From: Glutamicibacter sp002979865
Lineage (GTDB): Bacteria; Actinomycetota; Actinomycetes; Actinomycetales; Micrococcaceae
Assembly (NCBI RefSeq): GCF_050030965.1
Contig: NZ_CP188297.1
Span: 3,534,001 to 3,598,000, forward strand
Direction: 5' to 3'
DNA length: 64,000 nucleotides
Part shown: positions 43,007 to 50,377 of the stretch, in pieces
Position numbering within the stretch: the stretch's first letter is position 1
How the letters are laid out: each line of letters starts with the position of its first letter
Notes under the pieces: generated by a model
What the model was told of the DNA's origin: nothing
Seen by the model: only the letters and a program-made list of their open reading frames with translations
Database searches by the model: none
Program-made: the position numbers and the translations under genes

Positions 43007-44396
43007 CACCTGCCGCGGCGCGACGGGCACGGACGATAGCGACCCGATTCACCAACGCGTCAATGTTCTCTTCATGTTTCAGGCTCATGCCTAGATCCGA
43101 GAGTGGACTCTTGCTGGTCTCACGGCGGGTGGCCGGGTCTGAGACGGGTAGCCCGTTGTTGGCGCGAATGTAGTCTTCGAGCTTCTCATCGACACTGATG
43201 ACCCCGGCATTGACAAAGGAGGCAAGGTCCTCAGCGGTGACTCCCTCGTTCGCGGCCAGATTGCCGGGAGTCAACACAGGGTATGGGGTGCCTTCGCCGA
43301 AGTTCAGTTCGACCAGGTCACGGATAATATGCTCGGTTGCTGTTTCTGCGAGCTTGTTGGCCAAATGCTGGATGGACCGGATGAACAGCTGCAGGTGTGT
43401 CTCACCGAGGGAGCGTGCGCCAGCATCATGTCCGAGGTCAAGGAACATGGCCAGCGCGGACTTGGCGATTTGCTGGTCATGGTAATTAATTTTTGGCAGC
43501 AGGTCGACGACGCTGCCTTTCATGGCGAGAATCTCCACGGAGTACTGCCCTCTCTTGTATGAGAGGCCTGCGGTTTCTCCTGCGCGCATGCTGCGGGCGA
43601 TGCGGTCGGCTTCGTCTGCGTTGCCCTCTGAGTTGTCATCGTAGGTGACTACAGGGATGCCCATGCTGTTACGCTCGCCCGCTTGCGCGTCCAGTTTCAC
43701 GAGTGTTTCTTTGATGAACCAAGGCCGGTACGCTGCACGAAGAATCGACCGGCCAGACCAGTCGGCGCCTTCCTTGCGGTGCGTGTACATGACCAGGTTC
43801 TCAGCCGGGATTTTGATGTCTTTCTCGTTCCCGTCACCTTGCTGCACTACAGCTTTCAAGCCACCATCTTTTTCAACCTGAATCTCGGCGATGGTGCGTG
43901 GCAAGCGCGGCGCGAGTTTCCGCAGGTGGATGATCTCCGCAAGGCCGATGTCTGTTTGGTCGGGTCGTGCTGGGGCGATTTCGTAGACCTGCTCGAAGCA
44001 CATGAAACCGGCCCACACCATGGTGAGGACTTGTTCTAGGTGTTCGAGCCAGGAGATTCCTTGGCGGCGCTGCCGTCCGGCCATGGCTTTGCCGGGTTCT
44101 GGTAGCCCTATTTCGGTGCGTACCAGTGCGACAACGCTGTCGTCGACGCCTTCAACATTCAAGTCCCATTGGGCGGAGAGGATAGGCAGGCTGATTGCGT
44201 TGAGGACAGACTCCACCTGGGCATCAGTACGCACCCTGTCATACACGGCAATGCTGTTAGGGAACGCGAGTTCCCCGTTGCGTTCTAGCGGCTCAACCGT
44301 AGTGACGCTTGTGTTGCCACGCTTGACCGTGATTATTCCGCCCGGGTTGCCGGCCTCTTTTACATTCGCCACCGGAGCTGTCTCGTTGTTCGCCAT
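42993..44396 (-). CDS. Portal protein (DUF935/Mu gp29-like)
   Basis: 467 aa. Start ATG at 44396 gives MANNETAPVANV. Portal family features: DAQVESVLNAISLPILSAQW, WLEHLEQVLTMVWAGFMCFEQVYE, WSGRSILRAAYRPWFIKE and MFLDLGHDAGARSLGETHL. Forms the dodecameric ring for DNA entry. Located in front of MuF, protease, capsid as in Mu-like heads. Confidence 0.9.
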   Translation of the reverse strand: MANNETAPVANVKEAGNPGGIITVKRGNTSVTTVEPLERNGELAFPNSIAVYDRVRTDAQVESVLNAISLPILSAQWDLNVEGVDDSVVALVRTEIGLPEPGKAMAGRQRRQGISWLEHLEQVLTMVWAGFMCFEQVYEIAPARPDQTDIGLAEIIHLRKLAPRLPRTIAEIQVEKDGGLKAVVQQGDGNEKDIKIPAENLVMYTHRKEGADWSGRSILRAAYRPWFIKETLVKLDAQAGERNSMGIPVVTYDDNSEGNADEADRIARSMRAGETAGLSYKRGQYSVEILAMKGSVVDLLPKINYHDQQIAKSALAMFLDLGHDAGARSLGETHLQLFIRSIQHLANKLAETATEHIIRDLVELNFGEGTPYPVLTPGNLAANEGVTAEDLASFVNAGVISVDEKLEDYIRANNGLPVSDPATRRETSKSPLSDLGMSLKHEENIDALVNRVAIVRARRAAAGDESV

Positions 44397-44455
44397 ACTC
44401 CACAGGGTGCGGGAAAGCCCGGCCCCCATGTGGGAACCGGGCTGAGCGGGTGCAC

Positions 44456-44917
44456 TTACATATCAAAAACTAGAGTTCTCAACGCATCTTCACGATTTGC
44501 TGCTTCTTGAACTTCGTCACCGATCGCGATTTTAGAAGCTTTCGGACTATCCAAAAGATTCTCATCGTATTCCGGAACAATCCTTTCGAGTTCCTGAACA
44601 TACTTTGGCGCCTTGGCGAATCCCATAAGGCTGGAAACATCTGGGCCAGTACCACCTACATTCACTGAAACCGTCTTGAAAGTCCGGGCTAGGGACATTT
44701 TGGGCGCGACTTCAACTACTTGGACTGCAACTTTCACATGCCTCACAGCGCCGGATTCTTCTTTACTCTCAGGATCGGTAATTGCCTTAACCTGATCGTC
44801 TAAAACCCTGAAGTACATGCCTTCTTCGACACCATGGTCAGAGCCTCGATTGATAATCAGCTCGGTGCTGCTGGCGATCTGTGCGACGCTGCCAGTTATC
44901 GGACTATTATTTTCCAA
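44456..44917 (-). CDS. Unknown protein, second of a two-gene accessory pair
   Basis: 153 aa. The N-terminal ~50 residues have IINRGSDHGVEEGMYFRVL, similar to a small beta-barrel found in FlgT-type C-terminal domains. No membrane segment. TTG start overlaps the upstream membrane-protein gene by 11 nt, with AAGGAG upstream. The A/T content is visibly higher than in the head genes around it, suggesting a late arrival (moron). Function unknown. Confidence 0.6.
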   Translation of the reverse strand: MENNSPITGSVAQIASSTELIINRGSDHGVEEGMYFRVLDDQVKAITDPESKEESGAVRHVKVAVQVVEVAPKMSLARTFKTVSVNVGGTGPDVSSLMGFAKAPKYVQELERIVPEYDENLLDSPKASKIAIGDEVQEAANREDALRTLVFDM

Positions 44918-45452
44918 AATTCTTCTCCTTCATAAGTTCTTCGAGAGTGCTACGGCCCTTCTGCTGCATCTCGATCACTTTGTCCTTGGTTCCCGGCGTT
45001 ATTTCTTCCCAATCGGCCATACTTCGCGCAAAATTCTCGCCTTGCTGGAGTAGCAGGTTCTGAGGTCCTATAAGCTGCCTCGAAATGTAATCATTTCCGG
45101 TATCACCCAACTCTTTTGAAGTCTCGGTCAACATCCTGCGAGCTTCTTCGACATGCGCGTAAGTGTCAAGCACTCTTTGCATCGCCACTTGTGCTTGAGC
45201 GGACAAATCTCTCTCGTTCGGGGCAGGAGAGATAAGCAATGCTGCACCTACGCCCAGGGCAGCTTGTACCCCAGCAGCGAGCAATGAATTTTCCCACCCT
45301 GCAGCTCTAGCGATTGGAACGATGACGATTATCCCTAGAATGAAAATCACGCCCCAAATCGTTTTGCGATCGAAAGGAATGCGGCTCAGGGTCAATTGAA
45401 CGCCTGTCCAAGAACTTTTGAGTTTGCTCGCTTTATCCCCTTTTTTTGGCAT
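44907..45452 (-). CDS. Two-membrane-helix protein, first of accessory pair
   Basis: 181 aa, start ATG at 45452. Basic N-terminus, two hydrophobic segments (IWGVIFILGIIVIVPIA about 32-48, then GVQAALGVGAALLI about 60-75) and a long cytoplasmic helical domain of about 100 residues. Could be a superinfection-exclusion or sensor protein, but this is only by topology. Translationally coupled with the next gene. Confidence 0.62.
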   Translation of the reverse strand: MPKKGDKASKLKSSWTGVQLTLSRIPFDRKTIWGVIFILGIIVIVPIARAAGWENSLLAAGVQAALGVGAALLISPAPNERDLSAQAQVAMQRVLDTYAHVEEARRMLTETSKELGDTGNDYISRQLIGPQNLLLQQGENFARSMADWEEITPGTKDKVIEMQQKGRSTLEELMKEKNFGK

Positions 45453-45484
45453 GTACCAATTCTTCCATGGCAGTTGGGTGCCGA

Positions 45485-45733
45485 CTAGTGCTGCTCCACC
45501 TTGTTCCATTCTCGGTGTTGTTGTCGGTCGTATCCGCCTTCGTGGCCGAGGTGGATGCCGTTGCAGTGTTGGCACCGGTACGGTCTGGATCCTGCGTCTT
45601 TGTAGAACTCTCTGTTTTGTTTGGCTGCACGCCGGCTGATGAAGATGACTTTGCCGGTGGTCATGCAGCGACCGGCGTAGGAGAACTTGTCTTCCCGGGC
45701 CGCGCGCTGCGTGGTGTGCCGGCGCCTACCCAC
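45485..45733 (-). CDS. Small zinc-finger-like protein
   Basis: 82 aa with a GTG start at 45733 (GGAGG five nt upstream; an ATG at 45745 is an alternative). Basic. Contains YRCQHCNGIHLGH, a CxxC-x3-H-x3-H pattern (zinc binding). One of the chain of tiny genes between terminase and portal. Confidence 0.6.
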   Translation of the reverse strand: MGRRRHTTQRAAREDKFSYAGRCMTTGKVIFISRRAAKQNREFYKDAGSRPYRCQHCNGIHLGHEGGYDRQQHREWNKVEQH

Positions 45734-46052
45734 CTTGGCCTCCATGGTCCTGTTGTGTGACAGGTTGGTGGAGGTTCAGCCCGGGTGGGGTGGGCGTGCC
45801 ATCGATGGTGATCTGCGTGTTCGGCTTGACTGGGACGTTGATGCATCCGGTTTCGAGCAGGATGACCAGGGAAATGTCCGAGTGGCCGAGGATCGTGCTG
45901 GTTTCCGATGCACTCCTGCGCTCAATTGCGAAGTCGGCGAGGGCGTCGATTCCGACGAGCACGCCGGTGATGGCTGTTTCTTTCCCCTGGATCGTTATTG
46001 GTTTCCCGAAGTCGTTCACTGACAGGTATTTTGCTTGACGGTTGATTGGCAT
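45726..46052 (-). CDS. Small hypothetical protein
   Basis: 108 aa, beta-rich (VNDFGKPITIQGKETAITG, LVILLETGCINVPV), no motif recognised. ATG start 9 nt after the previous stop. Member of the tiny-gene chain. Confidence 0.5.
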   Translation of the reverse strand: MPINRQAKYLSVNDFGKPITIQGKETAITGVLVGIDALADFAIERRSASETSTILGHSDISLVILLETGCINVPVKPNTQITIDGTPTPPGLNLHQPVTQQDHGGQGG

Positions 46053-46061
46053 GGTGTGTCC

Positions 46062-46313
46062 TTAGATTTTGTTCCAGCCCATTTCGGCTGCGCGTATGTC
46101 CCATGGCGCTGGTAGGCCGGTGAGGTGAGAGTAGATGGCCATGAGGCTGGCTGCGCTCGCTTGGGCGTGCTCGATAATGTCTTGTGGCAGGTCGTGGTTG
46201 GTCTGGATTTCCTGATTCAGGTAAACCACTTGCCGCATCAGGTCGTTGACCCGGCGTTCCAGCTTCTTCGCCGGGTCTGCCTGCTTGGCCGGGTGGCCCT
46301 GGCTCTTGCTCAC
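46062..46313 (-). CDS. Small helical hypothetical protein
   Basis: 83 aa. GTG start at 46313 overlapping the previous stop as GTGA. Basic N-terminus and a helix (KKLERRVNDLMRQVVYLNQEI) suggest a coiled coil, with an Ala-rich second helix. Function unknown. Confidence 0.5.
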   Translation of the reverse strand: MSKSQGHPAKQADPAKKLERRVNDLMRQVVYLNQEIQTNHDLPQDIIEHAQASAASLMAIYSHLTGLPAPWDIRAAEMGWNKI

Positions 46314-46666
46314 TGGGGCCCTTCGAATAGTGCTTTCACGTCCGGGTCCTCGTCGCAGGCCAGCCGGTGGTCGTCGGCCTGGCCGCATCGTTTGGAGCCG
46401 CACCTCGCGCAGACATACATCTGCAGAGCAGGTATCCAGGACTCCTCACCACGGGCCACCTCTTTCACCTTGTCCAGCTCGTAGGAGCAGCGTCGGCAGC
46501 TGCAATCCTTGCCCGGGGTGTAGAGCACGATGTGCTGGCCGTGTTGGGTCATGTGCAGATCAGCCCCGAACAGGGTTGTTAGCGCCTCCTGCTGCTTCGC
46601 CATCTCACTGATCGGCCACGGCAATGCTCTCGCCCACACGGGCCGCCTAACAGATGCCACGGTCAC
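46310..46666 (-). CDS. Small zinc-ribbon-type protein
   Basis: 118 aa, GTG start at 46666 (GTGA overlap). Contains CSCRRC and CARCGSKRC, four to six Cys that can form a zinc ribbon. His/Asp-rich end. No enzyme motif. Part of the tiny-gene chain. Confidence 0.55.
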   Translation of the reverse strand: MTVASVRRPVWARALPWPISEMAKQQEALTTLFGADLHMTQHGQHIVLYTPGKDCSCRRCSYELDKVKEVARGEESWIPALQMYVCARCGSKRCGQADDHRLACDEDPDVKALFEGPQ

Positions 46667-46956
46667 TCTCCTGTCCCCATTGGTTGGTCGTGCACTTCGC
46701 AAAACAATGGCCGTCCTGTTCCCGGAGTCGGGCAACAAACACACTGCGGCGTTTCTGGCTCCTTGTCGGGGACCTTCAGCCGTGCTGGCTCGGTTCCCCA
46801 GATATTGGCTTCACGTGGTGGTGGTTTCCGGTGCTTCGGTGCGTCCCACATGATCACCAGCCGTCCGATGGTCAGGTGGCGGCACCACCAGTCTGCCTTC
46901 CGCAGCACCTGGCTAATTTCCTGGGCGTGCACCCACGGTAACAACTGCAATCTCAC
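46663..46956 (-). CDS. Small hypothetical protein
   Basis: 97 aa, GTG start overlapping the previous stop (GTGA). CVCC and CEVHD near the C-terminus may bind zinc; N-terminal part contains WWCRHLTIGRLVIMWDAPKH. No family recognised. Confidence 0.5.
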   Translation of the reverse strand: MRLQLLPWVHAQEISQVLRKADWWCRHLTIGRLVIMWDAPKHRKPPPREANIWGTEPARLKVPDKEPETPQCVCCPTPGTGRPLFCEVHDQPMGTGE

Positions 46957-47162
46957 GGCTGGTTCTCCCTAATCATCCGGGCCTGGCTACGCAGCCACTC
47001 AGCCGGGTCCTCTAGCGCTTCGTCGGCTTTCCCCTGCACTTGGGCCACGTTCACCAGGCCGTCCCACGCGATAAGCGGCGCGTCCTGCAGGTAGCTGAAA
47101 GCGTCCGCGGCGTCCTCCAACGCGCGCGCCCTCGTTTCGCTCGGCGGCTGTAGCTTAGGCAT
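46953..47162 (-). CDS. Small helical hypothetical protein
   Basis: 69 aa. Start ATG at 47162 overlaps the stop before it (TAATG). Ala-rich helices (RARALEDAADAFSYLQD) and AEWLRSQARMI. No motif. Confidence 0.5.
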   Translation of the reverse strand: MPKLQPPSETRARALEDAADAFSYLQDAPLIAWDGLVNVAQVQGKADEALEDPAEWLRSQARMIRENQP

Positions 47163-47284
47163 TAGTACCTGCCCCATTTCCGAATAAGGTAAGAGCACGT
47201 CATGACGAGGCCAGTCAGCCAAGTGAGAACAACCAGGGCAACCGCCCACCCCCACGCAGCGTCGATTACTTCTTGACTAGGCAT
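47162..47284 (-). CDS. 40-residue single-membrane-helix protein
   Basis: 40 aa, not among long ORFs. ATG at 47284 and TAA sharing a base with the next ATG. One central hydrophobic segment (WGWAVALVVLTWLTGLVM) and a basic C-terminus (IRKWGRY). It overlaps the preceding gene by 8 nt. A small membrane protein of the tiny-gene chain; role unknown. Confidence 0.5.
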   Translation of the reverse strand: MPSQEVIDAAWGWAVALVVLTWLTGLVMTCSYLIRKWGRY

Positions 47285-47648
47285 CGTTCACCTCCGGGCG
47301 GCCCGTCCACGACCGATCCGCTTTCGGTTGCTGCATCATGTTGTTGTAGAAGTTTGCCAGGTCGTCGCAAGCTCCCCGGCAGTCCTCACAGGTGACGTAA
47401 CTACCCGGCTCATGGATACCGTCACAAGTCCAGCCTGCAAGGTTGACCTGCTCACCAGTCACTACCGGTTGGGCGACGGCGAGGTAGGCGGTGACCATGG
47501 GCTTAGCTACAGCATCCGGATAATCAGCGGGGGCAATGGCCTCCCATGCGAGGGTTCGCGCTTCGTTACTGTCGAGTTCAAGGACTCGGCGCATCGCTTC
47601 TTTCGCGGCAATTACGCCGTCCGGGTTTAGCGGGGGCTGGTTAGGCAT
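47277..47648 (-). CDS. Small hypothetical protein
   Basis: 123 aa, start ATG at 47648 (MPNQPPLNPDG). Contains CDGIHEPGSYVTCEDCRGACDD, four Cys likely binding a metal. Helical N-terminal half. No family recognised. Confidence 0.5.
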   Translation of the reverse strand: MPNQPPLNPDGVIAAKEAMRRVLELDSNEARTLAWEAIAPADYPDAVAKPMVTAYLAVAQPVVTGEQVNLAGWTCDGIHEPGSYVTCEDCRGACDDLANFYNNMMQQPKADRSWTGRPEVNDA

Positions 47649-47790
47649 TGGCTTGGTTCCGTTCCTTGTGTGCGTAGGCTGATTGCTGGGCTGATCCGTC
47701 GGCAACGGGCCAACGGTCGATCCACCCGCAGGTGCAGGACGCTTTGACACCGTTGTCGAAGTTCTCAACCTTGGTGATGTGCCCACTCAC
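47641..47790 (-). CDS. 49-residue CxCGW protein
   Basis: 49 aa. GTG start at 47790 overlapping the previous stop as GTGA; TAA at 47641 overlaps the next gene by 8 nt. Sequence centre KASCTCGWIDRWP carries CxCGW, a short motif common in small actinophage proteins. Too short for standard ORF cut-offs but fits the overlap chain exactly. Confidence 0.5.
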   Translation of the reverse strand: MSGHITKVENFDNGVKASCTCGWIDRWPVADGSAQQSAYAHKERNQANA

Positions 47791-47960
47791 TTCTCTGCCC
47801 TTTCGTAGAACCGCTCATGGTCGTCGAACTCGTAGCTCCATTCGAACGTGCTCCCGCAGGTGCACGCGGGGATGCCGGGGCCGATGGTCTTGTACCTGTG
47901 CTCCATCAGGGCTTTCGGATTCACCGTGCCGGGAGCGACTTGCAAATTCTCGATGCTCAC
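47787..47960 (-). CDS. 57-residue CTCG-motif protein
   Basis: 57 aa. GTG start at 47960 (GTGA overlap). Contains IPACTCGSTFEWSYEFDDHERF. Related by the CTCG core to the adjacent 49-aa protein, so possibly a paralogue. Function unknown. Confidence 0.5.
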   Translation of the reverse strand: MSIENLQVAPGTVNPKALMEHRYKTIGPGIPACTCGSTFEWSYEFDDHERFYERAEK

Positions 47961-48073
47961 TTGGTCTCCGAGTCGTGTCCGTGGTGGTTGTTTTCGGGGT
48001 GTGTGCAGCAGTAGGTTCCGGGGCCGCAGCACCCGCCGATGCAGCAAGGCGGCCCGTAGTCGGAGGCGTTCAC
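47957..48073 (-). CDS. 38-residue Cys-pair/His-rich micro-protein
   Basis: 38 aa, read by hand: GTG at 48073 overlapping the previous stop (GTGA) and ending in a TGA that overlaps the next GTG. It has CC-x3-CC-x5-CC (residues 10-23), then a His-rich tail with HPENNHHGHD. The spacing suggests a metal-binding peptide. The double overlap strongly supports translation. Confidence 0.5.
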   Translation of the reverse strand: MNASDYGPPCCIGGCCGPGTYCCTHPENNHHGHDSETK

Positions 48074-48381
48074 TTCTCTGCCGCCTTGCTGATCTGGTGG
48101 CCGAAGCACATGACCGGCTTCATGCGAAGGTCAAAAGCGATAAGCCAGACACGTTCCGCTGTTCCTTTGGTGGGCCAGAACATGTACCCCTCGTCGTATT
48201 CACAGCGGCCTTCCTGCACAGTCCTGCTGCCAACCACAACGCCCTCGGTGTAGGTCTTTCGCTCCGGGTAGTTCTCCCGGTAAGGCAGACCCGATTCCTT
48301 GTAGAACACCTTCGGATAGTCCTTGACCTTCCGCACCGTGCCGGTCATGGATACCCGGTCGCCTAGCTGGTATTCGCTCAC
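48070..48381 (-). CDS. Small hypothetical protein
   Basis: 103 aa, start ATG at 48381. Beta-rich with a small-barrel-like start (YQLGDRVSMTGTVRKVKDYP). Overlaps the preceding stop by 4 nt. Unknown function. Confidence 0.5.
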   Translation of the reverse strand: MSEYQLGDRVSMTGTVRKVKDYPKVFYKESGLPYRENYPERKTYTEGVVVGSRTVQEGRCEYDEGYMFWPTKGTAERVWLIAFDLRMKPVMCFGHQISKAAEK

Positions 48382-48608
48382 TTCTCGGCCCTCATTCCCA
48401 GTCCTTCAGAAAGCTGTCGGGCGGCTTCGGCGTAGTCCACGCCGGGAATCGCACTGTCATCGGGGAGGTTGAACAGCGTTGCCAAGGTAGCCAAGCGATG
48501 CTCGTATGCGAGGGCAAGGGTGGCTTCGATCTGCGCCCGGTGGTTCGCCGCGTTTTTGTATGCTTCCCGCACTGCCTCAGCGTGCGGGTTGCCGGGTAGG
48601 TTGCTCAT
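48378..48608 (-). CDS. Small helical hypothetical protein
   Basis: 76 aa, start ATG at 48608. Helical, Ala/Glu-rich (AEAVREAYKNAANHRAQIE). 4-nt overlaps with both neighbours. Unknown function. Confidence 0.5.
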   Translation of the reverse strand: MSNLPGNPHAEAVREAYKNAANHRAQIEATLALAYEHRLATLATLFNLPDDSAIPGVDYAEAARQLSEGLGMRAEK

Positions 48609-49165
48609 TTGGCGCCGTCCAAGGCTTCCCACATGCGGCCTACGACGCTCGCGTTCATGCCTTCGGCGTCCAGCTGGTCACGCAGAATTTCGAGGCGGCG
48701 CACCTTGGCTGCGTTGGCTTCGGCAATGTCCTGCGCCACGGTTGACGGCACACCGTTCAGTGCGTGCCTGATACGCATGGCGAGGGTGTGAATGCCGTGT
48801 TCCACGCCTTCGGAGTACCCGGCTAGGCCCTCTTGGGTGGTGTGGCCACTGGCTTCCCGGTCAATCATGAACGGGTTCATGAGGGACTTGTGCAGATCGT
48901 GGATGCTGAAGTCACGAACTGCCTCCCGAATGGCATCGTTCACGGTGGGTGGAATCCAGCCCTGCTCGATCAGAACGGGAACGATCATGTTCAGCACGGC
49001 CAGGACGTTGGCGCGGTTCTGGTTCTTTTCATCAGCTGGTGCAACTTCCCAGGACGGCAGTGGCGCATTCGCGCGCTTGCGAATGTCCTCCCAGGAAACA
49101 ATGGCCAGCTGCTCCACCAGGTCTTCAGTGACGTGCGTTTCCTTGCGGAAGTGATCTAGATTCAT
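48605..49165 (-). CDS. Hypothetical early/late protein
   Basis: 186 aa, predicted helical. Begins MNLDHFRKETHVTEDLVEQL; contains GLAGYSEGVEHGIHTLAMRIR. No motif recognised. ATGA overlaps on both sides. One of the larger members of the tiny-gene chain. Confidence 0.55.
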   Translation of the reverse strand: MNLDHFRKETHVTEDLVEQLAIVSWEDIRKRANAPLPSWEVAPADEKNQNRANVLAVLNMIVPVLIEQGWIPPTVNDAIREAVRDFSIHDLHKSLMNPFMIDREASGHTTQEGLAGYSEGVEHGIHTLAMRIRHALNGVPSTVAQDIAEANAAKVRRLEILRDQLDAEGMNASVVGRMWEALDGAK

Positions 49166-49464
49166 TGGGTTGTCCGTTTCTTGTTGGCGTCGAGGGACTT
49201 CCGACGCTTCTCGTTCGCGATGACTTTGGCGTCCGCTTTTGCCATGCCACGGTTGTAGGCTTGCTCGGTGACAAGGGCGGCTTGGCGTTCGGCTTGAAGG
49301 ATGATCGCCTTGGCCTGAAGCTTCGCTTCTCTGGTCGCGTCCTCGATGATGTGCCGGGCCCGCACGTGCGCTTTGTCGAGGACGGTTCGTGCGTCGCGTG
49401 CTTCTTTCTCGCGGATCCGGTGCCGTCGTTCGGCACGGAACTGCTGAACATCGGCGACGCTCAT
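49162..49464 (-). CDS. Coiled-coil hypothetical protein
   Basis: 100 aa. Start ATG at 49464 (ATGA with the gene before). Rich in Arg/Lys/Ala with long helices (RAERRHRIREKEARDAR, AKLQAKAIILQAERQ) predicted to form a coiled coil. No known domain. Confidence 0.55.
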   Translation of the reverse strand: MSVADVQQFRAERRHRIREKEARDARTVLDKAHVRARHIIEDATREAKLQAKAIILQAERQAALVTEQAYNRGMAKADAKVIANEKRRKSLDANKKRTTQ

Positions 49465-50009
49465 ACCTTGTTCTCGTATTCCCAGGGGTATTCGACCGGG
49501 TCGAGCGAGTACTTCAGCACGCCATGATCGAGTAGGTATGCGGATACCCATTCGTCGAACAGGCCGCCCCGGATACCCCAAGTGGTGCGTGAGTGGTCAA
49601 TCTGCCAGCGCATGTGATCAGCCAATTGCATAACGGTGGGTTTCCGGACAGCTTTGCCATGCAGCCCGTGCTTGTCCCAGCAGCATTGATACGCTGGCTC
49701 ACCAGCAAGCGCCTTGGCGATCTGGCCGACCGAGTACACGACGTGGTTCCTGGTCAGATTCATGCCTGTGCACATGCGCTGTCCGGCCATCCACCCCATC
49801 GGGCAATGATTGATCTTCACGTCCGCATAGTTAGTCTGCTCAGCACCGCACATCGCGCAGTGCGTCGGGTACTCCAGCGACGGCAGGAGACCGTTAAGCT
49901 GACGGGCCGCAGCACTTGACCTGCGCACCCCGTCCGCGCGGGATGCTGGACGGTTCACCTCCGCCAACAAGGCCAGCGCGTCGGTCTGCCCCTCGATGGT
50001 CAGGGTCAT
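49461..50009 (-). CDS. Hypothetical protein with CxxC motif
   Basis: 182 aa. CAMCGAEQTN, then HCPMG and MCTGMN (Cys-rich, likely a zinc-binding core), with a C-terminal region containing HMRWQIDHSRTTWG. Starts 10 nt after the gene before it. No family recognised. Confidence 0.5.
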   Translation of the reverse strand: MTLTIEGQTDALALLAEVNRPASRADGVRRSSAAARQLNGLLPSLEYPTHCAMCGAEQTNYADVKINHCPMGWMAGQRMCTGMNLTRNHVVYSVGQIAKALAGEPAYQCCWDKHGLHGKAVRKPTVMQLADHMRWQIDHSRTTWGIRGGLFDEWVSAYLLDHGVLKYSLDPVEYPWEYENKV

Positions 50010-50018
50010 GACGCCCTC

Positions 50019-50231
50019 CTATGCTGCTTGGAGCTGGCTGGCGGCGGCCTGGGCTTGGCGCTCAGTGGGTTCGCACCAGCCAAGGCGTACTGCTTCTGGG
50101 CGGCAGGCGCTGCAGTAGTTGGCGCGTTCGCCTGTGATGGTGGAGCGGGGCTGGTGGTCGATGCCGCAGCGGTGGCAGACGTTGGCTGAGTTGCTGGTGG
50201 GGGTGCATTTGGTTGCACGGATGCTGATCAT
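50019..50231 (-). CDS. Small zinc-finger protein
   Basis: 70 aa, ATG at 50231. CHRCGIDHQPR and YCSACRPEAVRLGW give a four-Cys zinc site. It is the first gene of the tiny-gene chain and has the leader AAGGAAACTCCC shared with the integrase and the 117-aa gene. Follows a 146-bp gap containing a palindrome. Confidence 0.6.
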   Translation of the reverse strand: MISIRATKCTPTSNSANVCHRCGIDHQPRSTITGERANYCSACRPEAVRLGWCEPTERQAQAAASQLQAA

Positions 50232-50312
50232 GTGGGAGTTTCCTTGGTGGGTGGTGACGGTGGTAAGTCGTCGTTGGGTTGGTGGCCCGTGGTTCAATCG
50301 TACAAGTGTTTT

Positions 50313-50355
50313 GTTCAGTTTGGTAAGAACTGAACGTGTAGTCTGATGTTATCAA
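50313..50355. promoter_or_regulatory. Palindromic operator candidate and TTGATAA-type site
   Basis: GTTCAGTT-7 nt-AACTGAAC (50313-50335) and TTATCAA (50349-50355) lie in the gap between the large terminase stop and the tiny-gene chain, a plausible control site for a leftward promoter. Confidence 0.4.
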
Positions 50356-50377
50356 CTACCGTGTTTGGGCGCAACCC

